A stretch of 64,000 nucleotides of DNA, taken from Deltaproteobacteria bacterium. Lineage in GTDB: Bacteria; Desulfobacterota; Desulfuromonadia; Geobacterales; Geobacteraceae. The notes below the pieces were generated by a model. It did no database searches and was not told where the DNA came from. It saw only the letters and a list, made by a program, of their open reading frames with translations. Positions 36,426-44,227 of this stretch are shown here, piece by piece (within the stretch, counting starts at the first letter, position 1; each line of letters opens with the position of its first letter). The stretch lies in contig SBEG01000003.1 of NCBI GenBank assembly GCA_009668975.1, forward strand, positions 124,001 to 188,000, in the 5' to 3' direction. A program made the position numbers and the translations under genes.

Positions 36426-36902
36426 ATGGATATCAAAGATATCAAATCTCTCATAAAGATGGTCACCGAAACCGATATTACCGAGTTCGAATTGGAGTCC
36501 GGTGAGGAAAAGATCAGGATTCAAAGAGGCAAGAGTTTTGAAATGGTAAATTATGCTGTCAGCCAGCCGATGACCATGCAGCAGCCATTGCCGGCAGCCG
36601 TTGCCGCCACTGCACCTGAGATGCCGCCGGCCGCCCGGCCCGCAACAGCGGAAGCTGAGACTGCCCAGGCGATTACTTCCCCCATCGTCGGTACCATTTA
36701 TCATGCACCGTCACCGGATTCTCCACCCTATATAGAGGTTGGCCAGACCGTTGAAAAGGGGCAGGTGCTCTGTATTGTCGAAGCAATGAAACTAATGAAT
36801 GAGATCGAGGCGGAATATCGTTGCAAGATTGTAAAAATCTGCAAGGATAATGCGCAACCGGTCGAATATGGTGAGACGTTGTTTCTGGTGGAGCCATTGT
36901 AG
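36426..36902 (+). CDS. accB: Biotin carboxyl carrier protein of acetyl-CoA carboxylase
   Basis: AccB carries the biotin that shuttles carboxyl groups in the first step of fatty acid synthesis. The 158-residue protein starts MDIKDIKSLIKMVTETDITEFE, has an Ala/Pro-rich flexible linker (about residues 45-80) and the C-terminal biotinyl domain with Lys122 in VEAMKLMNE. ATG 36426 has an AAGGAGA site; the earlier opening at 36360 is not supported. accC follows after 75 bases. Confidence 0.97.
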   Translation: MDIKDIKSLIKMVTETDITEFELESGEEKIRIQRGKSFEMVNYAVSQPMTMQQPLPAAVAATAPEMPPAARPATAEAETAQAITSPIVGTIYHAPSPDSPPYIEVGQTVEKGQVLCIVEAMKLMNEIEAEYRCKIVKICKDNAQPVEYGETLFLVEPL

Positions 36903-36977
36903 TCGCCAAAGGTCCGGTTTTTTAAATAGATTGTAAACAGACAGGAAGTATGCTCTCTCCCGATTGGAGATTATTTG

Positions 36978-38318
36978 ATGTTTCATAAAATACTCATAGC
37001 AAATCGTGGTGAAATAGCCCTGCGAATTATCAGGGCCTGCAAGGAACTGGGGATCAAGACGGTTGCCGTCTATTCCACGGCGGACACTCATTCTCTTCAT
37101 GTCAAGCTCGCGGACGAAAGCGTTTGTATCGGTCCGGCGCCAAGCATTCAGAGCTACCTGAATATCAATGCGATTATCAGTGCGGCGGAATTGACCGATG
37201 CGGAAGCCATTCACCCAGGGTACGGTTTCCTCGCGGAAAATGCCGCTTTTGCTGAAATCTGCGAAAACTGCGGCATTACCTTCATCGGCCCGACTTCCGA
37301 AAGTATGCGCTTGATGGGGGACAAGATCAGCGCACGGCAGGCGATGATCAAGCAGGAGGTGCCGATTCTTCCAGGGACCAAGGATGCTGTGCAGGATGTG
37401 AAAGAAGCGATTACGGTTGCAAAAAAGATTGGTTTTCCCGTTATTATCAAGGCGACGGCAGGCGGGGGCGGGAGAGGAATGAAAATTGTTCATTCGCCTG
37501 CGGCTTTGCCGAACGCATTTGCTACTGCCAGGGCGGAAGCTCAGGCCGGATTCGGGAACCCCGAAGTTTATATGGAAAAATATTGCCAGCAACCCCGGCA
37601 CGTTGAAATTCAAGTCCTGGGAGATAAACATGGTAATGTTATTCATCTCGGCGAAAGGGATTGCTCCATTCAGCGCCGGCATCAGAAACTGATCGAGGAG
37701 TCTCCCTGCTCCGTTCTGACGCCGCAACTCCGCGCAGCTATGGGTGATGCAGCGGTACGAGCAGCGAAAGCTGTAGACTATAACAGTGCCGGGACAGTCG
37801 AGTTTCTGCTTGATTCAGATGGCAATTTCTACTTTATGGAAATGAATACCAGGATTCAGGTAGAGCACCCGGTTACCGAGATGGTCACCGGGATTGATAT
37901 TGTCCGTGAGCAGATCCGTTCTGCCGCCGGCCTGAAGCTGCGCTACAAGCAAAGCGACGTCAAGATTAAAGGTCATGCAATTGAGTGCCGGATAAATGCG
38001 GAGGATCCCTTTAAATTTACCCCCTGTCCAGGTAAAATTACCTCGTATCATACTCCGGGAGGGCTCGGTGTCCGGGTTGATTCCTTTGTCTATGATCAAT
38101 ATACGGTGCTGCCGCATTACGATTCCCTTATCTCCAAACTGATTGTACATGCAGATACGAGGGAAGATGCCATTCGGCGGATGCTTCGGGCCCTTGATGA
38201 ATATATAATCGAAGGCATAAAAACAACGATCCCGTTCCACAAGAGAATTTTGTCCAATAAGGACTTCATTGAAGGGAATATTGATACCGGATTTCTTGAA
38301 AGGATGGTGCTGGAGTAG
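36978..38318 (+). CDS. accC: Biotin carboxylase subunit of acetyl-CoA carboxylase
   Basis: AccC carboxylates biotin on AccB with ATP and bicarbonate. The 446-residue ATP-grasp enzyme starts [25 protein letters not shown], contains the glycine-rich ATP loop [30 protein letters not shown], and [17 protein letters not shown] with metal-binding Glu and catalytic Arg. ATG 36978 is used (GGAGA seven bases before); TTG 36975 is also in frame. It ends one base before the gcvH start. The carboxyltransferase subunits are not in the window. Confidence 0.97.
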   Translation: MFHKILIANRGEIALRIIRACKELGIKTVAVYSTADTHSLHVKLADESVCIGPAPSIQSYLNINAIISAAELTDAEAIHPGYGFLAENAAFAEICENCGITFIGPTSESMRLMGDKISARQAMIKQEVPILPGTKDAVQDVKEAITVAKKIGFPVIIKATAGGGGRGMKIVHSPAALPNAFATARAEAQAGFGNPEVYMEKYCQQPRHVEIQVLGDKHGNVIHLGERDCSIQRRHQKLIEESPCSVLTPQLRAAMGDAAVRAAKAVDYNSAGTVEFLLDSDGNFYFMEMNTRIQVEHPVTEMVTGIDIVREQIRSAAGLKLRYKQSDVKIKGHAIECRINAEDPFKFTPCPGKITSYHTPGGLGVRVDSFVYDQYTVLPHYDSLISKLIVHADTREDAIRRMLRALDEYIIEGIKTTIPFHKRILSNKDFIEGNIDTGFLERMVLE

Positions 38319-38319
38319 T

Positions 38320-38706
38320 ATGGACTTCCCGGAGGAACTGAAATACAGTAAAGAACATATTTGGGTGAGGGTTGAGGGAGACAAGGCCGTTGTCGGAGTC
38401 ACCGACTATGCTCAAAGTGAACTGGGAAAAATTACCTCCATTGAGCTTCCCGAAGCGGGTGATGAAATCCAGCAGGAGGATTCCTTTGGTTCAATTGAGG
38501 CAAGAAAAACGGTTGCCGATCTCTATGCACCCCTGAGCGGAACGGTTCTGGAATTAAATGAAGAATTGCTGGATAATCCGGCACTCCTTAACGAGGATCC
38601 CTACGATAGCGGTTGGATCATCGTTGTCTCTCTGGATGATCCGGAAGAATTGGCCCTGCTGCTGTCCGCTGAAGAATATGCTGATGCACTGGAAGAATTC
38701 GACTGA
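38320..38706 (+). CDS. gcvH: Glycine cleavage system H protein
   Basis: GcvH carries the lipoyl arm of the glycine cleavage complex. The 128-residue product starts with the family pattern LKYSKEHIWVRVEGDKAVVGVTDYAQSELG and has the lipoyl-lysine site at Lys63 in GSIEARKTVADLYAPLSG. The start overlaps the end of accC by position (one-base gap) with a CTGGAG site, so it is translated with accC. No gcvT, gcvP or lipoate ligase gene is nearby, so it is a stand-alone copy; it may serve another lipoyl-dependent process such as lipoate transfer. Confidence 0.95.
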   Translation: MDFPEELKYSKEHIWVRVEGDKAVVGVTDYAQSELGKITSIELPEAGDEIQQEDSFGSIEARKTVADLYAPLSGTVLELNEELLDNPALLNEDPYDSGWIIVVSLDDPEELALLLSAEEYADALEEFD

Positions 38707-38745
38707 GTAAGGTTTTTGCCGTTTAGAGGAAAGGGATCGGAAACA

Positions 38746-39567
38746 GTGCGACTGTGTATCGGACAGATTGACTATGCAAACTGTTTCCCCCTTTTCTCGG
38801 CTCTTCAAAGGAACTTTGACTGCAGTTCGTATCGCTTTGTCAAAGGCACCCCCTCGGCTCTGAACCTGAAACTTTTGTCCGGGGATATCGACCTTTGTCC
38901 TTCTTCATCCATTGCCTATGCTCGCTCTGCGGAAACGCTGCGTCTTATTCCTGATCTTTCCATAAGCTCCCTTGGTCCGGTGAAAAGCGTCAAGCTTTTT
39001 TCCCGTGTACCTATTGAAAACCTCGATCTCGCACCTATTGGCCTCACTGTTGAATCAGAGACCTCTGTTGCCCTCCTTAAAATCATTTTCCAAAAGTTTT
39101 ACCGACACTCCAATGAATTTGTCCCAGTAATCATTGATGGTTCCTTTGCCCTGGGCAGCACGTGCCCTGCGGTTCTGGTTATCGGTGATATGGCGCTCAA
39201 ATGGAATGTGAAATTTCCTGCCTTGTACCAGTATGATCTTGGCGAACTCTGGTTTTCCCGTACCGGGTTGCCCTTCGTCTTTGCGCTTTGGATGATCCGA
39301 GACGAAGTTTGCAGGGACATGCCGGAGGAAGCCGCACGCATCCGGGGCAATTTACTTGCTGCCAAGCGCATCGCGGTTGCAACACTGGAGGAATTGGTTT
39401 CAGAGGGGACGGAGTATGACTGGATGGGAAAGGAAGCTCTTCTCGATTACTGGAAAATGATTTCGTATGATCTGACTCCCTGGCATCTTGACGGCGTGAA
39501 GACATTCTTCCGCTTCGCCAGAGAAATCGGCATTCTGGAAAAAGAACCGGCAATCCGCTTCCTTTAA
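38746..39567 (+). CDS. mqnA: Chorismate dehydratase MqnA (futalosine pathway)
   Basis: MqnA dehydrates chorismate to 3-[(1-carboxyvinyl)oxy]benzoate, the first step of the futalosine route to menaquinone. The 273-residue protein has the periplasmic-binding-protein-like fold with family motifs GQIDYANCFPLF, GTPSALNLKLLSGDIDLCPSSSIAYA and YDLGELWFSRTGLPFVFALW. GTG 38746 is taken as start (AAAGGGA upstream); the frame extends to TTG 38716. The closely related MqnD acts later in the pathway but has a different N-terminal pattern. Together with the UbiD-like gene at 44228 it points to menaquinone made by the futalosine pathway. Confidence 0.88.
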   Translation: MRLCIGQIDYANCFPLFSALQRNFDCSSYRFVKGTPSALNLKLLSGDIDLCPSSSIAYARSAETLRLIPDLSISSLGPVKSVKLFSRVPIENLDLAPIGLTVESETSVALLKIIFQKFYRHSNEFVPVIIDGSFALGSTCPAVLVIGDMALKWNVKFPALYQYDLGELWFSRTGLPFVFALWMIRDEVCRDMPEEAARIRGNLLAAKRIAVATLEELVSEGTEYDWMGKEALLDYWKMISYDLTPWHLDGVKTFFRFAREIGILEKEPAIRFL

Positions 39568-39574
39568 GCGACGC

Positions 39575-39606
39575 AAAAAGGGGGAAGGCAATCCTTCCCC
39601 CTGTAA
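39575..39606 (-). terminator. Terminator for the PxxKW gene (minus strand)
   Basis: A perfect nine-base-pair stem (GGGGGAAGG / CCTTCCCCC) with a four-base loop has an A5 run on its left, which is the U tract when read on the minus strand. It lies 25 bases after the stop of the PxxKW gene and seven bases after mqnA, so it may serve both. Confidence 0.8.
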
Positions 39607-39630
39607 CGCGTGACTTCCTGAAAGGCTCGC

Positions 39631-39918
39631 TTACTTCTTCTTGCCGGCAGCTTTCTTGGAGGCCTTAAGCGGGTTAACTTTAAGGTCTTCAGTTTTAATT
39701 TCGACCTTCACATGGGTGGCAAAGTTGCAGATACCGGACGTCCACTTCTTTTCCGGAGCGGGATATGCGCTACAGACCTTGCCAATCGTTCCATCGACAA
39801 TTCGTTCACAACCTTCACAGTTCTCCACGATGGTCTGGCAGGAGCCTCCGCTGAAAATGCAACCCTGTTTACCCCAGAAAGTACACTCGGTACCTGGGAG
39901 TACCGTTTGACACTGCAT
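39631..39918 (-). CDS. PxxKW-family cysteine-rich protein
   Basis: The 95-residue protein has eight cysteines in the first 65 residues (among them a GGSC, an ENCEGC and a final GIC) and the motif PEKKW from which the PxxKW family is named, then a lysine-rich tail (KASKKAAGKKK). The family occurs in Deltaproteobacteria and its function is unknown; a metal or iron-sulfur centre is possible from the spacing. There is no signal peptide. An AGGAGG ribosome site precedes the ATG. It is transcribed alone from the minus strand with its own promoter (39963-39992) and terminator, between convergent and divergent plus-strand genes. Confidence 0.85.
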   Translation of the reverse strand: MQCQTVLPGTECTFWGKQGCIFSGGSCQTIVENCEGCERIVDGTIGKVCSAYPAPEKKWTSGICNFATHVKVEIKTEDLKVNPLKASKKAAGKKK

Positions 39919-39962
39919 TGTACATCCTCCTCTTTTTCGTCCGTAATCGTATTACATTAGCC

Positions 39963-39992
39963 ACTGTAGCAAGTTTGAAAGAAAAATGTCAA
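39963..39992 (-). promoter_or_regulatory. Sigma-70 promoter of the PxxKW gene
   Basis: Read on the minus strand, TTGACA (39992-39987) is followed after 18 bases by TACAGT (39968-39963), 45 bases before the start codon. A second TTGACA lies further upstream inside a small palindrome (CACTTTGACAGTG). Confidence 0.45.
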
Positions 39993-40110
39993 TAAGAAAA
40001 ATCCACTGTCAAAGTGCTTTCCCTTGACTCGCCATGAGCAGTTATATTACCCTGAAATCCACATGTTGAAGTCCCCTCTGGCTTGCCGACCGTCTCGCTT
40101 GCGGCGGGTT

Positions 40111-40138
40111 TTTCGGTGGCAACGCACCGAAATTTTTT
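40111..40138 (+). terminator. Orphan plus-strand terminator
   Basis: TTTCGGTG and CACCGAAA form a perfect eight-base-pair stem with a six-base loop and a T6 run. No plus-strand gene ends within 500 bases upstream (mqnA already has a hairpin at 39580). It may close a small RNA transcribed from about 39990-40110; a GC-rich segment (40083-40108) sits just before it. Confidence 0.7.
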
Positions 40139-40215
40139 ATAATTGTTCTGCCGGATAAGCTTCAGGTACGATTCATAGTTTGCCCAGGAAATAGTTGATC
40201 TTCGCAGGAGGCTAC

Positions 40216-41637
40216 ATGGAACAGATTATCTTTGGCACATCGGGATGGCGAGGAATCCTCGGCGAGGAGTTTACTTTTCCAAATGTACGCAAAGTGATTC
40301 GTGCGATTGCCGATCATGTAATTGCAGCGGGCGATCGTGAAAAAGGCTTGGTTGTCGGTTATGACAGCCGGTTCATGGGGCAGCGCTTTGCCCAGGAGGC
40401 AGCCAGAGTTTTTGCCGGAGCGGGCATCAGAACCTATCTTTGCGACCGTGATACACCGACTCCGGTAATTTCCCACGTGATTCTGCAAAAAAAAACCGCC
40501 GGAGCGGTAAATTTTACTGCAAGTCACAATCCATATGATTATAATGGTATAAAATTTTCACCTTCGTGGGGTGGGCCGGCGCTTCCCGAGACGACACGGG
40601 ACATTGAACGACGGATTCACGAGTCATCTGAAGATGATTGTGCCGTGGGTGAAACCCTTTCGGCATTGCTTGACAAGGGACTGGTACTTTACATTGATCC
40701 CCGCAGTTCCTACCTGGCGGATCTTGAAAGCAAAATCGACTTCGCCGCCCTTGCCACGATAGGTGGAATTGCTGTTGATCCGTTATACGGGGCAGGGCGT
40801 GGATATCTTGATGAACCTCTGCTTCGCCATAACGTTCCCGTACGGTTGATCAATACTGGATCGGATCCTTATTTTGGCGGATTTCCGCCAGAACCGGCCG
40901 AGAAGAATATTCAGGATTTAATTTCGCTGGTTAAGAGTGTCCCGGAAATCAAGCTCGGGATAGCAGTCGACGGTGATGCTGATCGCTTCGGCATTATTGA
41001 TGAGGACGGCTCTTATATTGAACCGAACTATATCATTGCTCTGTTGCTTGACTACCTGGTGAGAACCAAGGGTGTGCAGGGTGGCGTAGCACGGAGTGTC
41101 GCCACGTCACACCTGGTTGATGCAGTTGCGGCAAAGCATGGCGTGAAACTTTACGAAACACCCGTTGGTTTCAAGTACATCGGAGAGCTCATCAGCCAGG
41201 ATAAGATCATTATCGGCGGCGAAGAGAGCGCCGGTCTTTCGATCCGGGGGCATGTGCCTGAAAAGGACGGAATTCTCGCGTGTTTTCTGGTTGCCGAAAT
41301 GGTTGCCCGGGAAGGCCTCTCATTGCGTGCGCTTCTTGAGCGGCTGTATTCAGAGGTCGGTCGCTATGTTACGAGGCGTGAGAATATTACTCTCTCGCCG
41401 GAACTTGACGGCTCGTTTCCCGAGAAGATGAAAGCACTTCCCGCAGCTTTTGCCGGCGTCAAGGTTGACCGGCTCATTACCATTGATGGCACCAAGTGCC
41501 TGCTGGCCGATGGCAGCTGGATCCTTTTTCGCAAGTCGGGTACCGAGCCGGTCGTGCGTCTCTACGGGGAGGCAGCCTCGGAGGAAAAATTGCAGGTTCT
41601 AGTGAGAGCGGCCAGGGATTTCATAAGCCAGGTTTGA
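40216..41637 (+). CDS. Phosphoglucomutase/phosphomannomutase family protein
   Basis: This cytosolic alpha-D-phosphohexomutase interconverts sugar 1- and 6-phosphates for glycan or glycogen synthesis. The 473-residue protein has the phospho-serine Ser103 in TASHNPYDYNG, the metal loop DGDADRFG (252-259), the sugar loop GGEESAGLS and the phosphate-binding loop FRKSGTEPVVRLY. Whether glucose, mannose or glucosamine phosphate is preferred cannot be decided; the GGEESAG loop fits phosphoglucomutase/phosphomannomutase. The start at 40216 follows CAGGAGG; a frame beginning at 40195 includes that site and is rejected. Confidence 0.9.
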   Translation: MEQIIFGTSGWRGILGEEFTFPNVRKVIRAIADHVIAAGDREKGLVVGYDSRFMGQRFAQEAARVFAGAGIRTYLCDRDTPTPVISHVILQKKTAGAVNFTASHNPYDYNGIKFSPSWGGPALPETTRDIERRIHESSEDDCAVGETLSALLDKGLVLYIDPRSSYLADLESKIDFAALATIGGIAVDPLYGAGRGYLDEPLLRHNVPVRLINTGSDPYFGGFPPEPAEKNIQDLISLVKSVPEIKLGIAVDGDADRFGIIDEDGSYIEPNYIIALLLDYLVRTKGVQGGVARSVATSHLVDAVAAKHGVKLYETPVGFKYIGELISQDKIIIGGEESAGLSIRGHVPEKDGILACFLVAEMVAREGLSLRALLERLYSEVGRYVTRRENITLSPELDGSFPEKMKALPAAFAGVKVDRLITIDGTKCLLADGSWILFRKSGTEPVVRLYGEAASEEKLQVLVRAARDFISQV

Positions 41638-41644
41638 CGATGTA

Positions 41645-41659
41645 GGTCAAGCCATGACC
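41645..41659. promoter_or_regulatory. Palindrome GGTCA-N5-TGACC upstream of nifU
   Basis: A perfect five-base-arm palindrome lies eight bases after the phosphohexomutase stop and about 90 bases before the nifU start. It may be an operator for the nifU-nifS pair; no regulator can be assigned. Confidence 0.3.
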
Positions 41660-41741
41660 AGTAGTACGATTTGAATAAATTTGTAGCCGCACCAGCAGTA
41701 GCTAGATTAACTAAATAAAATCAACCCTTTTGGAGGTTTGT

Positions 41742-42602
41742 ATGTGGGATTATACGGACAAGGTTCGTGAACATTTCTTGAATCCGCTCAATGTCGGGGA
41801 GATACCCGATGCTGATGCGATCGGTGAAGTCGGCAGTCTTGCTTGCGGTGATGCGTTGAAGCTTTACCTGAAACTTGACGAAAACAAGGAACGTATTGTC
41901 GATGCCAAATTCCAGACCTTTGGTTGCGCCAGCGCGATTGCATCTTCTTCTGCGCTTACCGAGATGATCAAAGGGAAGACCCTTGATGAAGCGCTTAATG
42001 TTTCCAATCAGGAGATTGCCGAATTTCTCGGCGGGCTTCCCGAAGAGAAAATGCATTGCTCGGTCATGGGGCAGGAAGCCCTTGAGGTTGCCATTTCCAA
42101 GTATCGTGGCGGGCCGGTTCCTGGCCATGATCATGACCATCTTCATCCGGAAATGGAAGGTGAGGTAGTTTGCAAGTGTTTCGGTATTACCGACCAGTTT
42201 CTTAAAAAGGTCATCAAAGATAATAAACTGCATACCGCCGAGCAGGTGACCCACTTTACCAAGGCCGGCGGAGGATGTGGCGGCTGTATCCCGAAAATCA
42301 CCGAGCTTATTGCCGAGGTAATGGGCGATCAGCCGAAAGAGGAGCGCAAGCGACCGGAGAAACTCACCAATCTTCGCAAGATGCAGCTCATTCAGGATGT
42401 TCTCGAGAAAGAGGTGCGTCCTCTGCTCTGGGCGGATGGCGGCGATCTTGAGCTTATCGACATCTCTGGGAGCAATGTCCAGATTGCCTTCCGCAAGGCC
42501 TGCGCTGGCTGCGCCTCTTCCGGCCATACCGCCAAGTTTGTGGAGCAGAAGCTGCGCGAGTTTGTTGCCGAGGACATCACGGTTGAGGAGGTCGAGGGAT
42601 GA
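41742..42602 (+). CDS. nifU: Full-length NifU iron-sulfur scaffold protein
   Basis: NifU is a scaffold for iron-sulfur cluster assembly. The 286-residue protein has three parts: an IscU-like domain with Cys35, Cys62 and Cys106 and Asp37; a central BFD-like [2Fe-2S] domain with Cys144, Cys146, Cys179 and Cys182; and a C-terminal Nfu domain with CAGC (Cys254, Cys257). A His/Asp-rich linker (GHDHDHLHPE) joins the first two. ATG 41742 has GGAGG at 41732. It overlaps nifS by four bases. No nif structural genes are nearby, and in Geobacter such a NifUS pair serves as the general cluster assembly system. Confidence 0.96.
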   Translation: MWDYTDKVREHFLNPLNVGEIPDADAIGEVGSLACGDALKLYLKLDENKERIVDAKFQTFGCASAIASSSALTEMIKGKTLDEALNVSNQEIAEFLGGLPEEKMHCSVMGQEALEVAISKYRGGPVPGHDHDHLHPEMEGEVVCKCFGITDQFLKKVIKDNKLHTAEQVTHFTKAGGGCGGCIPKITELIAEVMGDQPKEERKRPEKLTNLRKMQLIQDVLEKEVRPLLWADGGDLELIDISGSNVQIAFRKACAGCASSGHTAKFVEQKLREFVAEDITVEEVEG

Positions 42603-43771
42603 AGGTAGTCTACGTTGACAATAATGCCACCACCAAGGTCGATGAGGCTGTTTTCGAGGAAATGCGTCCCTATTTCTGCGAACTCTACGGAAATCCCAGC
42701 TCTATGCATTTTTTCGGCGGTCAGGTGCAGAAAAAGATCGATGAGGCGCGAAAGCGAACGGCAGCACTCCTGGGTGCCCTGCCCGAAGAGATCATTTTTA
42801 CGGCCTGCGGAACGGAAAGCAACAATGCCGCAATTCGCTCAGCCCTGGAGATTTTTCCGGAAAAGCGCCACATTGTAACAACCCGAGTTGAACACCCCGC
42901 GGTGCTTACCCCCTGCCGTAATCTTTCCAAGCGTGGCTACCGTGTAACGGAACTTTCCGTGGATGGTGAAGGAAACCTGGACCTTGATGAACTCCGCGCT
43001 GTTGTTGACGAAGATACAGCCATTGTTTCGATCATGTACGCCAATAACGAAACGGGAGTTGTTTTTCCGATTGAGGAAATTGGTGCCATTGTGAAAGAGA
43101 AAGGAGCGTTCTTCCATACCGATGCGGTTCAGGCGGTAGGGAAAATTCCCATGAATATGGCAAGCTCGACCGTGGATATGTTGTCTCTCTCCGGCCACAA
43201 ACTGCATGCTCCAAAGGGTATCGGGGCACTGTATGTCCGCAAGGGCGTGCCCTTCCGGCCTTTCATGGTTGGCGGTCATCAGGAAAGAAGCCGTCGGGCC
43301 GGGACTGAAAACGCCGCGGGAATTATTGCGCTTGGCAAGGCCTGTGAAATGGCGGGAGATTTTCTTGAAGAGGAAAACACCAAGGTCAAGGCGCTGCGGG
43401 ATCGTCTGGAGTCTGAAATCGTCCGTCTGATACCGAATGTACGGGTAAACGGCGGCGGCGCCGTGCGTTTGCCGAACACAACTTCGGTTGCGTTCGAATT
43501 CGTTGAAGGTGAGGCTATTCTGCTTCTGCTCAACGAGAAGGGGATCTGTGCTTCCTCGGGAAGTGCCTGTACGTCCGGTTCGCTGGAGCCCTCCCATGTC
43601 CTGCGCGCCATGGGTGTTCCCTTTACCTGTGCCCATGGTTCGATTCGTTTCTCTCTTTCCCGTTTTTCGACCGACGATCAGATCGACACGATTATCCGGG
43701 AACTGCCCCCCGTTATTCATCGCCTGCGAGAGATGTCGCCATTTGGCAGGGAATTTCTCCAGAACAAATGA
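42599..43771 (+). CDS. nifS: Cysteine desulfurase NifS
   Basis: NifS takes sulfur from cysteine with PLP and passes it to NifU. The 390-residue protein has the N-terminal YVDNNATTKV, HTDAVQAVGK, the PLP lysine Lys201 in SLSGHKLHAPKG, RAGTEN and the active-site Cys324 in SSGSACTSG. Length and motifs match the NifS/IscS group. Its start overlaps the nifU stop (ATGA). A terminator at 43825 closes the pair. Confidence 0.96.
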   Translation: MKVVYVDNNATTKVDEAVFEEMRPYFCELYGNPSSMHFFGGQVQKKIDEARKRTAALLGALPEEIIFTACGTESNNAAIRSALEIFPEKRHIVTTRVEHPAVLTPCRNLSKRGYRVTELSVDGEGNLDLDELRAVVDEDTAIVSIMYANNETGVVFPIEEIGAIVKEKGAFFHTDAVQAVGKIPMNMASSTVDMLSLSGHKLHAPKGIGALYVRKGVPFRPFMVGGHQERSRRAGTENAAGIIALGKACEMAGDFLEEENTKVKALRDRLESEIVRLIPNVRVNGGGAVRLPNTTSVAFEFVEGEAILLLLNEKGICASSGSACTSGSLEPSHVLRAMGVPFTCAHGSIRFSLSRFSTDDQIDTIIRELPPVIHRLREMSPFGREFLQNK

Positions 43772-43824
43772 TAGCTGTCTCGTGATTTGAATCAGGGCGG
43801 CATTGCAACGAATGAATAAATCTT

Positions 43825-43858
43825 CAGGGGCGGGTTACACTCGCCCCTGTTGTGTTTG
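43825..43858 (+). terminator. Terminator of nifU-nifS
   Basis: CAGGGGCG (43825-43832) and CGCCCCTG (43842-43849) form a perfect eight-base-pair stem with a nine-base loop followed by a T/G-rich tail (TTGTGTTT). Confidence 0.65.
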
Positions 43859-43940
43859 AAGACATGATTCAGTACGGATCGAATGGGTTCTCCTGGGTTG
43901 AATATATTTTGCTGTAAACAAGAGGAGCTTTCATACAGTC

Positions 43941-44153
43941 ATGAAGCGTAAAATAGCTGCAATAGTTCAAATAGTCTTTATCTTGCTGGTCATCGCCTTC
44001 GGCACCTATCAGCTTTACCAAGGGAACTTCGAGGCGAGTATTGCCACCATGCCGTTACTCATCATCTATTATCTTTTTGTAACGATGCGGCAGAAACGAA
44101 TTAATGAACAGGAACAGCATGAAAAGGACGATGATGGAGAACGTCCCCGCTGA
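43941..44153 (+). CDS. Small two-helix membrane protein
   Basis: I do not recognise the family. The 70-residue product has two predicted membrane helices (about residues 5-25 and 31-49) and a highly charged C-terminal tail rich in Gln, Glu and Asp. AGAGGAG lies about 14 bases before the ATG, a longer spacing than normal. It stands between the nifS terminator and ubiD, 74 bases before the latter, with which it may be co-transcribed. Confidence 0.6.
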   Translation: MKRKIAAIVQIVFILLVIAFGTYQLYQGNFEASIATMPLLIIYYLFVTMRQKRINEQEQHEKDDDGERPR

Positions 44154-44227
44154 AATCGGCCGGCTCTTTCCAGGGTGCGGTTCAGACAATTATTTAATCA
44201 GTATGTTCGGGAAACGGAGACTTTTTC

